A DNA stretch of 21,063 bases from an uncultured Eubacteriales bacterium (GTDB taxonomy: Bacteria; Bacillota; Clostridia; Christensenellales; CAG-917). Under the pieces are notes generated by a model. It did not search any database and was not told where the DNA came from. It saw only the letters and a list, made by a program, of their open reading frames with translations. The stretch lies in the NCBI GenBank assembly GCA_900547975.1, contig URIX01000034.1, positions 1 through 21,063 of the forward strand. The letters are read 5' to 3'. Below, piece by piece: positions 11,961 to 19,850 of the stretch (its first letter is position 1; each line of letters starts with the position of its first letter). Both the position numbers and the translations under genes were made by a program.

Positions 11961-13912
11961 AATTTGAACTGGTCAGTAAATACAAGCCTACGGGCGATCA
12001 ACCCGAGGCTATAAACAAAATCGTTGAGGGTCTGAAAGACGGATTCAATACCGAAGTTTTGCTGGGCGTTACGGGCTCGGGCAAAACTTTTACTATGGCG
12101 AACATTATCGAGCGTATGCAAAAACCGACGCTCGTCATTGCGCACAACAAGACTCTTGCGGCGCAACTTTGCAACGAACTTCGCGAGTTTTTCCCGAAAA
12201 ACAGAGTTGAATTTTTCGTTTCCTATTACGACTATTATCAGCCCGAAGCGTACATTCCTCGCACGGACACGTACATCGAAAAAGATTTGCAAGTCAACGA
12301 AGAAATCGACAAACTGCGCAACTCTGCCACCGCCTCGCTCTGCGAGAGAGAGGACACCATCGTCGTTGCGAGCGTATCCTGTATCTACGGCTTGGGCGCG
12401 CCGACCGACTATTTTGAAAACTCGATATCCTTGCGTGAGGGCGACGAAATCGACCGCGACGAACTTGCTCGTCGCCTCGTAGACATTCAGTACAAGAGGG
12501 CGGACTTGGATTTCGTGCGTTCGACATTCCGTATGCGCGGCGATACGGTGGATATTTTCCCGTCCACGAGTTCGGAAGTGGCAGTCAGAATCGAGATGTT
12601 CGGCGACACCGTCGAGCGCATTTGCGAGATTGACGGCACGACGTCCAAAGTGCTTAACGAACTCAAACATACCTTGATTTTCCCTGCGACGCAGTACGTC
12701 ATAAGCGGCGATAAAGAGGCGATTTTGCGCCGCATTATGCTCGACAAAGCCGAGCGTGTAAAATATTTCGAGGAAAGGGGAAAACTCATAGAGGCGCAAC
12801 GCATAGACGAGAGAGTCAACTACGACGTCGAGATGATTCGAGAGGTCGGTTATTGCAGCGGAATCGAGAACTATTCGCGCTACTTCGACGGCAGACAACC
12901 CGGGCAAGCACCGTATACGCTTCTCGACTTTTTCGGCAAGGATTTCATCACGTTTATCGACGAAAGTCATATGACCCTTCCGCAAATCCGCGCTATGTAC
13001 AACGGCGACAGAGCGAGAAAGGACAACCTCGTCGAGTACGGTTTCCGTCTTCCGTCGGCGTACGACAACAGACCCCTTCGCTTCGAGGAATTCGACGCGC
13101 GCATACGCCAACTCGTGTGCATGTCCGCAACGCCCGCGCAGTACGAACTGGACAGAGCCGACCTCGTTGCCGAGCAGATTATAAGACCGACGGGACTTTT
13201 AGACCCCGAAATCGAAATCAAGCCTATCGACGGACAAATCGACGACCTCATAGGCGAGATAAACGCCGTCGTCAAAAACAAGGGCAGAGTGCTTGTCACG
13301 ACCCTTACAAAAAAGATGGCGGAAAACCTCACCGACTATCTCAAAGAAGTGGGAATCAAGGTGCGCTATATGCACTCGGACATCGATACGCTCGAACGTA
13401 TCGACATAGTGAAAGGATTGCGCGAGGGCGAGTTCGACGTGCTTGTGGGTATCAACCTTTTGCGTGAAGGTCTCGACCTTCCCGAAGTGCAACTCGTCGC
13501 CATACTCGACGCAGACAAGGAAGGCTTTTTGAGAAGCGAGAGCGCGCTCATTCAGACCATAGGCAGGGCGGCGAGAAACGATAAAGGCAAAGTGATTATG
13601 TACGCCGACACTATGACGCAAAGTATGCAAAAGGCGTACGACGAAACTATGCGCCGAAGAAAGATTCAGGACGAGTACAACAAGGCGCACGGCATAGTGC
13701 CCAAGACGGTCGTAAGCGCAATCAAAAATTCGCTTGAAATCACCAAAAAGGCAGTTAATAACGAGAAATTGAGCGTTAAAGATATGATTAAGGAAGTTGA
13801 ACGCCTCAAAGGTCTTATGCAAGTCGCTGCCGAAAGACTGGATTTCGAAAAGGCGATTCTCATTCGCGACGAACTGAACGACCTCAAAAAACAAATCAAA
13901 AAATTGAGTTGA
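11957..13912 (+). CDS. uvrB: UvrABC excinuclease subunit B
   Basis: A 651-residue UvrB, of normal length. Walker A is GVTGSGKT (37-44), followed by 'AHNKTLAAQL'. The beta-hairpin region contains 'FFVSYYDYYQPEAYIP', which inserts between the DNA strands at damage. The Walker B-type DESH is at 335-338, and helicase motifs 'HSDIDTLERI', 'VGINLLREGLDLPE' and 'QTIGRAARN' follow. The C-terminal UVR domain (about 608-643) binds UvrC. UvrB verifies lesions handed over by UvrA and recruits UvrC. ATG 11957 is chosen because 'MKFELVSKYKPTGDQPEAI' is the family N-terminus; a longer frame from 11798 only overlaps the upstream gene. uvrA follows 117 nt later. Confidence 0.97.
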   Translation: MKFELVSKYKPTGDQPEAINKIVEGLKDGFNTEVLLGVTGSGKTFTMANIIERMQKPTLVIAHNKTLAAQLCNELREFFPKNRVEFFVSYYDYYQPEAYIPRTDTYIEKDLQVNEEIDKLRNSATASLCEREDTIVVASVSCIYGLGAPTDYFENSISLREGDEIDRDELARRLVDIQYKRADLDFVRSTFRMRGDTVDIFPSTSSEVAVRIEMFGDTVERICEIDGTTSKVLNELKHTLIFPATQYVISGDKEAILRRIMLDKAERVKYFEERGKLIEAQRIDERVNYDVEMIREVGYCSGIENYSRYFDGRQPGQAPYTLLDFFGKDFITFIDESHMTLPQIRAMYNGDRARKDNLVEYGFRLPSAYDNRPLRFEEFDARIRQLVCMSATPAQYELDRADLVAEQIIRPTGLLDPEIEIKPIDGQIDDLIGEINAVVKNKGRVLVTTLTKKMAENLTDYLKEVGIKVRYMHSDIDTLERIDIVKGLREGEFDVLVGINLLREGLDLPEVQLVAILDADKEGFLRSESALIQTIGRAARNDKGKVIMYADTMTQSMQKAYDETMRRRKIQDEYNKAHGIVPKTVVSAIKNSLEITKKAVNNEKLSVKDMIKEVERLKGLMQVAAERLDFEKAILIRDELNDLKKQIKKLS

Positions 13913-13972
13913 CAAAGACAAATCGAAAGAGAATAACAAGGCAAATCAGGACAAAACAACAACGATAAAAAG

Positions 13973-14006
13973 GCGCGAAAAAGCGTGAAAAACGGGCTTT
14001 TTGCGC
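13973..14006 (+). other. Hairpin in the uvrB-uvrA gap
   Basis: GCGC (13973-13976), a bulged G, AAAAAGC (13978-13984), an 11-nt loop and GCTTTTTGCGC (13996-14006) give an 11-bp stem with one bulge. It ends 23 nt before the uvrA ATG and has no following T-run, so it is more likely an mRNA stability or translation element than a terminator. Confidence 0.5.
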
Positions 14007-14029
14007 AAGGCATATTTAGAGAAAAAACT

Positions 14030-16849
14030 ATGAGTATCGACAAAATTTACATCAAAGGCGCGAGGGAAAACAACCTCAAAAACATCGACCTCGAAATACC
14101 GCGCGACAAACTCGTCGTGTTTACGGGGCTAAGCGGAAGCGGCAAATCGTCGCTTGCGTTCGACACCATTTTTGCGGAAGGACAAAGACGCTACGTCGAA
14201 AGCCTTTCCAGTTACGCGCGTATGTTCCTCGGTCAAATGCAAAAACCCGACGTGGACTATATCGAAGGTCTTTCCCCCGCCGTTTCAATCGATCAAAAAA
14301 CGACCTCGCATAACCCTCGCTCGACCGTGGGCACGGTGACGGAAATTTACGACTACTTCCGCTTGCTGTTCGCAAGAATCGGCACGCCGCATTGCCCGAA
14401 GTGCGGACGTGAAATCGAACGTCAGACGGTTGACCAAATCTGCGACAAGATTATGGAAAGAGAGGGCGCAAAACTTCAACTTCTCGCGCCTGTCGTGAGA
14501 GGAAGAAAGGGCGAGTACCGCAAGGAACTGGAACAATTCAAGCGCGCAGGCTACGTACGCGTGAGGGTGGACGGGGCGAACTACACCCTCGACGAGGAAA
14601 TAAAACTCGACAAAAACATAAAGCATAACATAAGCGTGGTTATCGACAGAATCGTGGTTAAGGACGGTTCGCAACGCCGCATATCCGACGCAATCGAAAA
14701 CGCGATAAAACTGTCCGAAGGGCTTGTGATTGCCGACTTCGACGGCGAAGAAGTGCTGTATTCCACAAAATACGCTTGCCCCGATTGCGATTTGAGTTTT
14801 GAAGAACTCACGCCGAGATTGTTCTCGTTCAACAATCCGTACGGTGCGTGTCCCGAATGCGGCGGACTCGGATTCCGCAACGAAATCGACGTAAACTTGC
14901 TCGTCACCGACTGGAACAAATCCCTCAAAGACGGCGCGATAAAGGTGAGCGGCTGGGACGCGGGACATATGTCGCAAATGCAATTTAAGGCTCTTTCGCA
15001 AGCGTACGGATTTTCTCTCGATACGCCGCTTAAAGACTTGCCGCAAAATATCCTCGACATCATTTTTTACGGCAACGACGGCGACCGTATTCCTATGGAA
15101 TACAACTCGCGCACGTTCAGCGGTTTTTACAAGGCGAGTTACGAGGGCGTGGCAAGAAACCTTATGCGCCGATTCAACGAAACGGACAGCGAGCTCATAA
15201 AAAACGAGATTTCCAAATATATGAAAGAAGTGCCTTGCTCCAAGTGCGGCGGAAAGAGGCTCAAACCCGAAGCACTCGCAGTCACGATTGAGGGCAAGAA
15301 TATATACGAACTCACCGAGATGTCTATATCGAAACTCAAAGACTTTATGCAATCTCTTACGCTCTCGAACACGCAACATCTCATTGCGGACAGAATTATC
15401 AAAGAGATTTGCGCAAGGCTCGACTTTTTGATTAACGTAGGACTGGATTATCTCACTCTTTCGCGTTCGGCAACCACTTTGAGCGGCGGAGAATCGCAAC
15501 GCATACGTCTTGCAACCCAAATCGGAAGTGGACTTACGGGCGTTTTGTACATTCTCGACGAGCCGAGCATAGGCTTGCACCAAAAGGACAATCAACGCCT
15601 ATTGCAATCCCTCAAAAATTTGCGCGATATTGGCAACACGCTCATCGTCGTCGAACACGACGAGGAAACCATACGCAGTGCGGATTATATCGTCGATATA
15701 GGTCCGGGTGCGGGCGTGCACGGCGGCAACGTCGTTGCGTGCGGAAACGTCGAGGACATCATAAAGAGCAAGGACAGCATAACTGGCAAGTATTTGAGCG
15801 GCGAACTCTCGATACCCGTTCCCATTGCAAGACGCTCGTCAAACGGCAAGTTTATCTCAATCAAGGGCGCAAGACAAAACAACCTCAAAAACGTCGACGT
15901 CGAGATTCCGCTCGGCGTGTTCAACTGCGTTACGGGCGTGTCGGGCAGCGGCAAATCCTCGCTCGTCAACGAAGTGCTTTATCCCGCGCTTTCAAACGCG
16001 CTTATGCGCTCGAACGTCAAACAAGGCAACTACGACAGTATCGAGGGTATCGAAAACGTGGACAAGGTCATTTGCATAGACCAAAGCCCGATAGGCAAAA
16101 CGCCTCGCTCCAACCCCGCAACTTATACGGGCGTTTTCGGAGATATCAGGGAACTGTTTGCAACCCTTCCCGATTCCAAAGCGAGAGGCTACACCGCAGG
16201 CAGATTTTCTTTCAACGTCAACGGCGGCAGATGCGAGCATTGCGGCGGCGACGGTATAATCAAAATCGAAATGCACTTCCTTCCCGACGTGTACGTTCCT
16301 TGCGAAGTCTGCAAGGGCGCAAGATACAACCGCGAAACCCTCGAAGTGCGCTACAAAGGCAAAAATATCAGCGATGTGCTCGATATGACAATCGAGGAAG
16401 CCACCGAGTTCTTTGCCAACATACCCAAAATCAAAAACAAAATCAAAACGCTCAACGACGTCGGTCTCGGCTACGTCAAACTCGGTCAGTCCTCAACCAC
16501 TTTGAGCGGCGGCGAAGCGCAACGCGTCAAACTCGCCACCGAACTCTCACGCCGTTCCACCGGCAAAACCGTCTATATCCTTGACGAGCCTACGACAGGA
16601 CTTCACACCCACGACGTTGCCAAACTCATCACCATTCTCGACCGTCTCGTCGAGCAAGGCAACACCGTCGTCGTCATCGAGCATAATCTCGACGTCGTCA
16701 AAGTTGCCGACAACATCATCGACCTCGGACCCGACGGCGGCGACCGCGGCGGTACGATAGTCGCGCAAGGAACACCGGAAGAAATTGCACTTGTGGCTCG
16801 TTCATACACCGGTCAATTCCTTAAAACCGTGCTAAATCGCACTATTTAG
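14030..16849 (+). CDS. uvrA: UvrABC excinuclease subunit A
   Basis: A 939-residue UvrA, full length. The first ATPase half has Walker A GLSGSGKS (33-40) and zinc-type cysteine pairs at 122/125, 250/253 and 274/277. Its LSGGES signature starts at 484, with DEPS at 510. The second half has Walker A GVSGSGKS (636-643), a zinc module with Cys735/738 and Cys758/761, LSGGEA from 825 and DEPT from 852. UvrA dimers scan DNA for bulky lesions and load UvrB. ATG 14030 gives the family start 'MSIDKIYIKGARENNLKNI'; an upstream in-frame start at 13985 would add 15 non-conserved residues and cover the hairpin. Shine-Dalgarno is weak (GAGA). Same direction as uvrB, probably the same operon. Confidence 0.97.
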   Translation: MSIDKIYIKGARENNLKNIDLEIPRDKLVVFTGLSGSGKSSLAFDTIFAEGQRRYVESLSSYARMFLGQMQKPDVDYIEGLSPAVSIDQKTTSHNPRSTVGTVTEIYDYFRLLFARIGTPHCPKCGREIERQTVDQICDKIMEREGAKLQLLAPVVRGRKGEYRKELEQFKRAGYVRVRVDGANYTLDEEIKLDKNIKHNISVVIDRIVVKDGSQRRISDAIENAIKLSEGLVIADFDGEEVLYSTKYACPDCDLSFEELTPRLFSFNNPYGACPECGGLGFRNEIDVNLLVTDWNKSLKDGAIKVSGWDAGHMSQMQFKALSQAYGFSLDTPLKDLPQNILDIIFYGNDGDRIPMEYNSRTFSGFYKASYEGVARNLMRRFNETDSELIKNEISKYMKEVPCSKCGGKRLKPEALAVTIEGKNIYELTEMSISKLKDFMQSLTLSNTQHLIADRIIKEICARLDFLINVGLDYLTLSRSATTLSGGESQRIRLATQIGSGLTGVLYILDEPSIGLHQKDNQRLLQSLKNLRDIGNTLIVVEHDEETIRSADYIVDIGPGAGVHGGNVVACGNVEDIIKSKDSITGKYLSGELSIPVPIARRSSNGKFISIKGARQNNLKNVDVEIPLGVFNCVTGVSGSGKSSLVNEVLYPALSNALMRSNVKQGNYDSIEGIENVDKVICIDQSPIGKTPRSNPATYTGVFGDIRELFATLPDSKARGYTAGRFSFNVNGGRCEHCGGDGIIKIEMHFLPDVYVPCEVCKGARYNRETLEVRYKGKNISDVLDMTIEEATEFFANIPKIKNKIKTLNDVGLGYVKLGQSSTTLSGGEAQRVKLATELSRRSTGKTVYILDEPTTGLHTHDVAKLITILDRLVEQGNTVVVIEHNLDVVKVADNIIDLGPDGGDRGGTIVAQGTPEEIALVARSYTGQFLKTVLNRTI

Positions 16850-16850
16850 C

Positions 16851-17008
16851 GAATAGCATCGGACGCGATTGACTTCGTAACAATCGCTATTCCGTCACTT
16901 CGTTCCTTACAAAGTCCCTCGTCTGTCAACTCATTTACGATTTGTAAATTAGGGTTGCCATTCGAAGGATTTTTCCTTGCTCTTCATCTAAATATTGCGA
17001 TTTGTCGC
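16851..17008. repeat. Hairpin-rich intergenic segment after uvrA
   Basis: The gap 16850-17076 has no gene but a row of palindromes: GAATAGC/GCTATTC (16851-16857 with 16886-16892) competing with GCGATTG/CAATCGC (16865-16887), ATTTAC/GTAAAT (16933-16949), AAGGA-TTTT-TCCTT (16965-16978) and GCGA-TTTG-TCGC (16997-17008). It shares GCGATTGACTT and GAATGAC with 5778-5823, so the two gaps may hold related dispersed elements. Confidence 0.5.
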
Positions 17009-17076
17009 GCCTTTCTAAAACAGTGCATTTGGCGAATGACAGAAAAACCAAGTTGTCAAAACTAAATGAAACTAAT

Positions 17077-17108
17077 AAAAAAATCGAGCAGTGCGCTCGA
17101 TTTTTTTT
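17077..17108. terminator. Bidirectional terminator between uvrA and the LeuB-like gene
   Basis: Seven A then TCGAGC (17084-17089), loop AGTGC, GCTCGA (17095-17100), then eight T: a 13-bp perfect stem with T-runs on both strands, between convergent genes. Confidence 0.9.
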
Positions 17109-17127
17109 GTATGGTTTGAGTCAATCT

Positions 17128-17937
17128 TCACTCGATTCCGAATGAGTTTTTGAGCATAAAGCGGATTAAGGATTCGACGGAAGGGATTTCGCGAGCGGTC
17201 GTTTGAACGAATCCGTACATCGCAAGAGGGGTGTCGCACACGTACGAAACGGACGGCGTTTCGCTTGCGACGCTCTTTGCGGTTTGGGTGAGTATATCGC
17301 CGAAAAGGGCGGTTGTGACAACAACGTCGAGAGAGGTCGGATTCGAGATTATCGCGTCTATAGTTTCTAAAACGTCTTGCATATTCACCGACACGAACGG
17401 ATAGTCCTCGTTGACGTCGGCAACGATTTTGCGCCACAGTTTTGAAGTGGTGAGTTTATCCGCTTTGTCGGCGAGCGTGAGCGTGCGGCGAGAGTCGTTT
17501 GCAAGTTCGTACGCAACGCGTGCGGTGCGCTCGATTTCAAGTTCGCTGTACCTTTCGACGTCGTACGCTTCGCGACCGAAAGCGGCGTTGTTTGCAAAGC
17601 TCTTTTCGCCTTCGTATATACCGCCGTTTTTGTCTTGGACAATGCAAAAACCGTGGTTTATGTCGTCGATTCGACGTGAAAAAGCCGTGATTTGCGCATA
17701 TAAGCCGAGTTGCTTGCGTATGAAATCCACGGCGAGTTCTTCTTGCTTATTGCTTGCAAAAAACAAGACCGCATTTGCCGATTTCGCCTTTTCGATTACT
17801 TTTTCATCTGACAAATTTGCCGTTTGAAAATTAAATTTGACGTACTCGTTTTCGTATGCGGAAATTGTCTTTTTCGCTTTCTCGAAAAAGTCGAATGCAA
17901 GGGCGTTGTTTGTGTTTATCAAAAGTATGTCGTTCAT
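17128..17937 (-). CDS. Shrunken LeuB/IPMDH-like protein, probable pseudoenzyme
   Basis: A 269-residue protein whose whole length aligns with isopropylmalate dehydrogenase (normally about 350-360). Recognisable blocks are 'FIRKQLGLYAQI' (family LRK..LYANLRP), 'NGGIYEGE' (TGGIYFGE), 'YSELEIERTARVAYELA', 'LADKADKLTTSKLWR', 'DVVVTTALFGDIL' and 'IPSVESLIRFMLKNSFGIE'. Counterparts of Arg94, Tyr139, Lys185, Asp217 and Asp241 (Thermus numbering from memory) survive as Arg74, Tyr108, Lys158, Asp188 and Asp214. Arg104 and Arg132 are Thr84 and Gln101, metal ligand Asp245 is Gln218, and the N-terminal GDGIGPE and the NAD loop HGSAPDIAG are missing. It is unlikely to be a dehydrogenase. It is not a broken gene: one clean reading frame with both ends kept. 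No leu genes are nearby, and it diverges from an amino-acid ABC transporter. Confidence 0.75.
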   Translation of the reverse strand: MNDILLINTNNALAFDFFEKAKKTISAYENEYVKFNFQTANLSDEKVIEKAKSANAVLFFASNKQEELAVDFIRKQLGLYAQITAFSRRIDDINHGFCIVQDKNGGIYEGEKSFANNAAFGREAYDVERYSELEIERTARVAYELANDSRRTLTLADKADKLTTSKLWRKIVADVNEDYPFVSVNMQDVLETIDAIISNPTSLDVVVTTALFGDILTQTAKSVASETPSVSYVCDTPLAMYGFVQTTAREIPSVESLIRFMLKNSFGIE

Positions 17938-18042
17938 ATGCGCGCGATTATTATGTCTATAAGAATAAGAATATATTAAACCAAATAAAAAAGCGGGTCA
18001 AACGGTATTTTGCGCGCAATTATGCGCATAATCTGCCTAAAA

Positions 18043-18077
18043 TGTATAAATATACCGAATAATTATAAATTTATTCA
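18043..18077. promoter_or_regulatory. Possible tandem ARG-box-like operators
   Basis: TGTATAAATATACC (18043-18056) resembles the ArgR/AhrC box core TGNATAAWWATNCA. A second, weaker site ending TTTATTCA (about 18064-18077) starts 21 bp later, the spacing known for paired ARG boxes. GAATAA and TTATTC also form an inverted repeat here. The segment lies between the divergent LeuB-like gene and the transporter. It is AT-rich, so chance matches are possible. Confidence 0.3.
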
Positions 18078-18127
18078 TAAAATTCAAAAAAATATAAAAA
18101 TTTTGATAAATTTTATGCAAAAACGGT

Positions 18128-18156
18128 TGCAAAAATAAATCTTGCTTGCTATTATA
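18128..18156 (+). promoter_or_regulatory. Promoter of the amino-acid ABC transporter operon
   Basis: TTGCAA (18128-18133), a 17-nt spacer, TATTAT (18151-18156). It gives a leader of about 37 nt with GGAG (18186-18189) ten bases before the ATG. The -35 box is the same TTGCAA as at position 130. The rest of the 262-nt gap 17938-18199 is AT-rich and holds no gene. Confidence 0.7.
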
Positions 18157-18199
18157 TGTCGGTACGTTAAAAATATAAGTTTTTCGGAGATATAAAACT

Positions 18200-19078
18200 A
18201 TGAAAAAAATGGCAAAATTCGTTGTTTCGTTTATACTCGTCGCGGTGATTATCGGCGCGAGTTTCGCGCTTGTTGCGTGCAACGGCGACGACAAAAATTA
18301 CGTTGCCGTCGCAGCAATCGACCTTCTTCAAGAGGACTTCGGCATTGCCGTCAAAAAGGGCAATACGTCTCTTATGAACGCAGTCAACGTCGTCATCGAC
18401 GAGTGGCTCGCAAACGGCAAAATGAATCAATATATGGATTACTATTCCGCGCTCGCAAACGAGGAAAAGGGCGGCGAGAGCGCAGTTGCGCCCGACGGAT
18501 TGCAAACGAGTTGGGATTTCGGCTCGGCAACCGAAGTGGTGACTATGTACACCGAAGCGGGCTTTGCGCCGTACGAGTTCTACAAGGGCGAAAACATCGT
18601 CGGACTCGACGTTGCGATTATGTCGCAAGTTGCCGTCAATCTCGGCAAAAAACTCGAAGTGAAAGACGTGGTGTTTGACGTCGTTGCGACGAACGTTGCA
18701 AATTCGACGGGCGACGCTGTCGGCGCGGCGGGAATAACAATCAACGACGAGCGCAAGCAAGTGATTGATTTCAGCAACGTGTATTCGAGTTCCACTCTCG
18801 TCATCGTGTCCGAAAACGGTCAGTATTCGAGCGTCAAGGACCTTGCCGGCAAAACCGTAGGCGTGCAAGAAGGCACGAGCGGCGACCTCATCATCAGCGC
18901 GGCAAAGGGCGCGGGATATACCTATGAAAACGAGGACGGACAAGACATCACAGTCACTGCGGTAGGCGCGACCGTCAAGCAATACAAGCAATACGCGCTC
19001 GCTTTGCAAGACCTCAAAAACGGACGTATCGACGCAATTCTTATGGACAAAATCCCTGCCGAATTGATGCTCAAATAA
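18200..19078 (+). CDS. Amino-acid substrate-binding lipoprotein, apparently circularly permuted
   Basis: A 292-residue SBP_bac_3-type binding protein. The signal peptide ends in lipobox LVAC (Cys27). Residues about 40-82, 'EDFGIAVKKGN' through 'NGKMNQYMDYY', correspond to the segment that ends normal family members (typically EEYGIAVKKGN...L..DGTYDKIY.KW). A Gly/Ala/Glu-rich linker (about 83-110) follows, then the normal N-terminal lobe: 'YTEAGFAPYEFYKGENIVGLDV', 'AAGITINDERKQVIDFS' with the substrate-contacting Arg, 'LAGKTVGVQEGTSGD'. The protein ends at 'NGRIDAILMDKIPAELMLK', where ordinary members run on into the segment found here at the front. All parts are present, so this is permutation rather than truncation. 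It captures a polar amino acid for the permease 17 bases downstream. Confidence 0.88.
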   Translation: MKKMAKFVVSFILVAVIIGASFALVACNGDDKNYVAVAAIDLLQEDFGIAVKKGNTSLMNAVNVVIDEWLANGKMNQYMDYYSALANEEKGGESAVAPDGLQTSWDFGSATEVVTMYTEAGFAPYEFYKGENIVGLDVAIMSQVAVNLGKKLEVKDVVFDVVATNVANSTGDAVGAAGITINDERKQVIDFSNVYSSSTLVIVSENGQYSSVKDLAGKTVGVQEGTSGDLIISAAKGAGYTYENEDGQDITVTAVGATVKQYKQYALALQDLKNGRIDAILMDKIPAELMLK

Positions 19079-19094
19079 TGCCGAAACGGGTGAT

Positions 19095-19847
19095 ATGATG
19101 ATTCTTTCAGCAACGATTTCCGAGCGGCTTTACCGCGCGTTCATATACGACGACAGATACAAACTGTATTTTCAAGGACTTGGAAACACACTGCTCATCG
19201 CTTTGCTTGCCACGCTCATAGGCGTGGCTATCGGCGTGGTTTTGGCAATGATAAACTACGTCAACAAAAAGACGGGCAAACTCAAAGTGCTTTCGACGAT
19301 ATCCAAAACTTACATAATGATTATTCGCGGCACGCCCGTAGTGCTGCAACTGTTCATAATGTACTTCGTGGTGCTTGCCTCGTCCGACAACGGCATTTTC
19401 ATAGGCGCGTTGACGTTTGGACTCAACTCGGGTGCATACGTTGCCGAGATAGTAAGGGCAGGTTTTGAAAGCGTTGACTACGGACAAATGGAAGCGGGCA
19501 GGTCGCTTGGAATGTCCACGTCGCAAACTATGATAAAAGTTGTCACACCGCAAGCGGTGCGCAACGTGTTGCCGCCGCTCTTCAACGAGTTTATAACCCT
19601 CGTCAAGGAAACGGCAATCGTCGGCTACGTCGGCATACTCGACCTCGGCAAAGTCCCCGGAATTATACAGTCGAGAACGTTCGATTATCTTTTCCCGCTC
19701 TTGATTGCGGCGTGTATGTATCTGATAATCGTTATGGGGCTTACGGGCATACTCAAACTCGTTGAAAAGCAAATGGCAAAGACCGACCGCAACTACACGC
19801 GCATAAAAGTGCGCGGCAAGAAAAAAGATTTTATCGAGGAGACGTAA
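19095..19847 (+). CDS. Polar amino-acid ABC transporter permease (HisM/GlnP type)
   Basis: A 250-residue permease with about five membrane helices. It has the family N-terminal 'YFQGLGNTLLIALLATLIGVAIG' span, 'MIIRGTPVVLQLFIMYF' and 'GLNSGAYVAEIVRAGFESVDYGQMEAGRSLGMS'. The EAA loop ('EAGRSLGMSTSQTM', then 'VTPQAVRNVLPPLFNEF', 'VKETAIVG') docks on the ATPase. It forms the membrane channel, probably as a homodimer because only one permease gene is present. It starts 16 nt after the binding-protein stop and ends three bases before the ATPase start. A tandem ATG (19095, 19098) leaves a one-residue uncertainty. Confidence 0.93.
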   Translation: MMILSATISERLYRAFIYDDRYKLYFQGLGNTLLIALLATLIGVAIGVVLAMINYVNKKTGKLKVLSTISKTYIMIIRGTPVVLQLFIMYFVVLASSDNGIFIGALTFGLNSGAYVAEIVRAGFESVDYGQMEAGRSLGMSTSQTMIKVVTPQAVRNVLPPLFNEFITLVKETAIVGYVGILDLGKVPGIIQSRTFDYLFPLLIAACMYLIIVMGLTGILKLVEKQMAKTDRNYTRIKVRGKKKDFIEET

Positions 19848-19850
19848 GGT

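Noticed and set aside
17938..18199. T-box or other riboswitch ahead of the amino-acid transporter
   Set aside because: The promoter at 18128 leaves a leader of only about 37 nt, and no T-box consensus or other riboswitch core is visible.
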